A stretch of 62,023 nucleotides of DNA from assembly GCA_964591275.1 (NCBI GenBank), contig CAZQAE010000029.1, forward strand, positions 1 through 62,023, written 5' to 3'. This stretch comes from G963674685 sp964591275 (GTDB lineage Bacteria; Lernaellota; Lernaellaia; JACKCT01). Of this stretch, positions 59,870-62,023 are shown piece by piece. The number at the start of each line of letters is the position of its first letter. The first letter of the stretch is position 1. Position numbers and translations under genes: made by a program. The notes under the pieces are model-generated. The model saw only the letters and a list, made by a program, of their open reading frames with translations. It searched no databases and was not told where the DNA came from.

Positions 59870-61080
59870 CCCGAACGAAGCTTGGGTTCGAACCATGTTG
59901 ATTTCGGAGGCATGACGGCACCGGAATCGGCGACGGCGAGCAGTTCGTCCATGGTGACGGCGGGGCATGCGAAAGCCACGGATCCTGGAAGCTCCCGACA
60001 TCTTTTTTCAAGCCCTGACGCACCGTGAATGCCGCCGACAAACTCGATCCTCGGATTTGTTCGCGGATCCTCGATTTTGAGGATCGGCTCCAGAAGTCGC
60101 TTTTGCAGCACCGCAACATCCAGTCTTTCTTCAATAGGTATATCGCTGTCGGGTTTATTTTTCACTTCGATGGCGCGCCACTGGCCCTCAATGAACATGC
60201 CCAGTGATCCGGGAGAAGAAGGAAGCGGCGCCGAAGTTTCCCGAACATGGAAAACCTTTTTAAGCTCCCGAAGAAATTCTTCGGAGGATAGTCCGGCCAG
60301 ATCGGCGACAAATCTGTGATAAGGCAGTATTTGAAGCTGATCGTCCGGAAATATCGCCGCCATAACTCGAGCGTAATCCGATGTGTCCTTGTCGGCGCCG
60401 CTTGCGGTGCGTTGTTTCCACAGTCCGTGCGCTGCGGCAATGCGGTGGTGACCATCAGCCACGTACAGCGCCGGCGTCCGGGAAAAAGCGCTTTGCATCA
60501 GCCGCACGTCCAGCGGATCTTCTATGGCCCAAAGCGTGTGGGTAATTCCGTCGTCGGCTGTAAATTGCAGTTCCGGTTCATGGACACATTGCCGCTCGAC
60601 CAGATCGTTTATTTCTTTGCGCGCGCGATACGCCAAAAAAATGAGTCCCGTGTTCGCAGCCGTTTCATCAAGGTGCCGCATTCGGTCATTTTCCTTTTTC
60701 TGGCGCGTGAACTCGTGTTTCTTGATAAACCCCCGCTCGTATTCCTCCAGGCTGACCGTGGCGACGATCCCGGTTTGCGTGTGATCGCCACGCCCAAGCC
60801 GATAGCAATACAAGCACTGCCCGCTGGACGGTTTAATCAGGCCCTGCGCGATGAATTCATGGAGATTTTTTCTACCCTTTTTGTAAACAGCGTCGGCGTG
60901 GGGGTTCACTTCCGTGGTGAAATCGACTTCCGGGCGGATAATGCGAACGAAACTGGCGGAATCGTTTTTGGCAAGCCGGCGAGCCTCATCGTCGGATAAA
61001 ACGTCATAAGGGGGGCACGCAACTCGCGCAAGAGTATCCTGAGTCGGCTTATAGGCGACGAAAGGTGCAATCGATGGCAT
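59848..61080 (-). CDS. DUF1015-family protein
   Basis: 410 residues with no signal peptide. Family blocks are complete: the N-terminal CPPYDVLSDDEAR, IKKHEFTRQKKENDR, FTADDGITHTLWAIEDP, YVADGHHRIAAAHGLW and the closing MPPKSTWFEPKLRSGILTR. The ADGHHR block recalls ParB/SerK-like kinase folds, and members have been linked to phosphoserine metabolism, but the activity is unproven. Normal length for the family. The stop lies inside the 55-bp duplication, so the gene itself is complete. Confidence 0.95.
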   Translation of the reverse strand: MPSIAPFVAYKPTQDTLARVACPPYDVLSDDEARRLAKNDSASFVRIIRPEVDFTTEVNPHADAVYKKGRKNLHEFIAQGLIKPSSGQCLYCYRLGRGDHTQTGIVATVSLEEYERGFIKKHEFTRQKKENDRMRHLDETAANTGLIFLAYRARKEINDLVERQCVHEPELQFTADDGITHTLWAIEDPLDVRLMQSAFSRTPALYVADGHHRIAAAHGLWKQRTASGADKDTSDYARVMAAIFPDDQLQILPYHRFVADLAGLSSEEFLRELKKVFHVRETSAPLPSSPGSLGMFIEGQWRAIEVKNKPDSDIPIEERLDVAVLQKRLLEPILKIEDPRTNPRIEFVGGIHGASGLEKRCRELPGSVAFACPAVTMDELLAVADSGAVMPPKSTWFEPKLRSGILTRLL

Positions 61081-61151
61081 CAGCTGTAATTTCCAAGCCT
61101 AAGCACAGATTAAAGCAAAAGTTGAAACCGGATTATGTTGTTGCGGCTGAC

Positions 61152-61514
61152 TCAATCGTGGTAGACGTAACGCACGCCGGGGTTGTACCTATGTTCCGTG
61201 TAATAAGTATAGCCCGAGTTAAGAACACTTACAAATTCAAAGGTGACATCCGAATCGTCGGTGAGGTTTCTGTCGAAGGACAGAAGATCGCTCAGATACT
61301 GCGCATATCCACCGGAAATTTCGCCGCCTGCCTCATTGTAATACACTTCCATGGCCACTTTGGCGTTGCGCCCCATGCTTGCGGCGGAAGCCCCATAAGC
61401 TGAGGCGCGAATATTGACGAAATTCGGAATGGCTATCAGCGCCAGGATTCCGATAATGGCCACAACGATCATCAATTCGATCAGTGTAAAGCCCTTCACC
61501 TTTTTTAAAACCAT
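61152..61514 (-). CDS. Type IV pilin-like protein
   Basis: 120 residues from ATG 61514, with GGGGGAG six bases upstream. The prepilin signal KGFTLIELMIVVAIIGI gives cleavage after Gly7 by a PilD-type peptidase and the conserved Glu5 of the mature protein. The rest (about 90 residues) has no cysteines and fits a short major pilin or a pseudopilin of the Geobacter/Myxococcus kind; the tail is RYNPGVRYVYHD. No assembly genes (pilB, C, D) are in the window. A sigma-54-like promoter lies upstream. Confidence 0.93.
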   Translation of the reverse strand: MVLKKVKGFTLIELMIVVAIIGILALIAIPNFVNIRASAYGASAASMGRNAKVAMEVYYNEAGGEISGGYAQYLSDLLSFDRNLTDDSDVTFEFVSVLNSGYTYYTEHRYNPGVRYVYHD

Positions 61515-61554
61515 TTTACTCCCCCAAATCACACCCTCACGTACAGCAAGTGTA

Positions 61555-61570
61555 TCCAATTAGTGTGCCA
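61555..61570 (-). promoter_or_regulatory. Sigma-54-like promoter of the pilin gene
   Basis: On the minus strand TGGCACACTAATTGGA has the -24 element TGGCAC and the -12 element TTGG at the correct spacing; consensus is TTGC. Transcription would begin about 28 bases before the pilin start. PilR-controlled sigma-54 promoters are usual for pilA in proteobacteria. Confidence 0.6.
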
Positions 61571-61822
61571 AAGGTCAATCGCCACGGAAAAATTTTCTTT
61601 TCTTTTTATTTCAGTTATTTACGAGTCTGTGTGATTTTTGATGCCCAAAAATTTCAATGCCAATTTATGTAACTTTATTAAGACGATGACAAAAATTGTC
61701 ACTTCGCCAGCGCTTTGCTTCTCAACACAGGCTCCCGCTTGTGCAATCAAAGGGGGAAGGATGAAGAATGAAGGGCGGATTGCCGGATAGCGTCCGCGAA
61801 ACTCATACTTCATACTTCATAC

Positions 61823-62023
61823 TTAAACACCATCCAGCGCTTTTCGCACTGCTTTGGCCAGAGCTTGGATGGTGAAGGGCTTCTGAAGGAAATGTGTGCC
61901 CTTGTCCAGAACGCCGTGATGAGCGATGGCGTTTTCCGTGTAGCCCGACATGAACAGCGCCTTAAGACCGGGTTTCAAGTCAAGAAGCTTTGTGTGCAGT
62001 TCGCGACCGTTCATTTTCGGCAT
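61823..62023 (-). CDS. C-terminal receiver domain, 5' end cut by window edge
   Basis: 66 codons open to the window end. MPKMNGRELHTKLL, ALFMSGYTENAIAHHG and LQKPFTIQALAKAVRKAL are the second half of a receiver domain; the phospho-Asp would lie just outside. The SGYT...HHGVLDKG...FLQKPF pattern is typical of the terminal receiver of hybrid sensor kinases, so the complete gene is probably a PAS-containing hybrid kinase. The stop is at 61823. Confidence 0.9.
   Translation of the reverse strand: MPKMNGRELHTKLLDLKPGLKALFMSGYTENAIAHHGVLDKGTHFLQKPFTIQALAKAVRKALDGV

Noticed and set aside
59616..60028. Open frames crossing the N run
   Set aside because: They exist only because N is treated as open.
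61619..61813. 64-codon minus-strand frame beside the pilin gene
   Set aside because: Starts in the TATGAAG satellite and has no ribosome site.

Overview
The window looks like a contig from a Gram-negative bacterium of deltaproteobacterial or candidate-phylum type, probably metagenome-assembled. Evidence for this is a TonB-dependent outer-membrane receptor, many Sec/lipoprotein signal peptides, a type IV pilin with a sigma-54-like promoter, and a large set of secreted proteins with Asp-rich stalks, Thr-rich linkers, FCNG-type Cys modules and MopE-like repeats. The closest style I know is that of Myxococcota and Lernaellota-like genomes; that placement is inference. There is no rRNA, tRNA, CRISPR array or phage.

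Left part (1-16 kb): a partial Cys-rich secreted protein, a possible IS21-like end, and a small Asp-rich lipoprotein divergent from a response regulator/histidine kinase pair. The pair runs into a TonB receptor whose promoter carries three phased TTACA repeats. Next come a secreted beta-propeller protein, a lipoprotein metallophosphoesterase, an SGNH hydrolase-TPR gene broken by an in-frame amber codon, a conserved 62-residue Cys protein, folK, an Asp-box/PKD secreted protein, a SurA-like lipoprotein, an FKBP isomerase and an RRM protein.

Middle (16-35 kb): a frameshifted lipoprotein invaded by a dispersed repeat, a 1284-residue mosaic surface lipoprotein with a beta-helix encoded by DNA repeats, M32 carboxypeptidase, a cobalamin adenosyltransferase, two more SGNH hydrolases, an exported TldD-like protein, two radical SAM proteins, an ACT-domain protein, a methyltransferase and a gutted trpB-like pseudogene.

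Right part (35-62 kb): three large secreted proteins, including two gingipain-like C25 peptidases; a 1-kb block of palindromic repeats closed by an exact 40-bp copy of a gene end; an arylsulfotransferase-like membrane protein; gdhA; a receiver-DUF4388-DnaJ-TPR protein; a second mosaic lipoprotein; a tightly packed four-gene membrane operon headed by a DUF6754 protein; a DUF1015 protein; a type IV pilin; and a partial receiver domain. A 100-N gap is flanked by an exact 55-bp duplication and is probably a scaffolding artefact.

Two things stand out as possible undescribed systems. First, a two-way anchoring pattern: Asp-rich stalks follow the N-terminal lipobox Cys in one set of proteins, while in a second set they precede a terminal Gly/Cys motif (CCGCE, ACGC, SCGC, ACGMF, GCGW), suggesting a C-terminal sorting signal without a transmembrane segment. 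Second, the DUF6754 membrane operon at 55270-59498.
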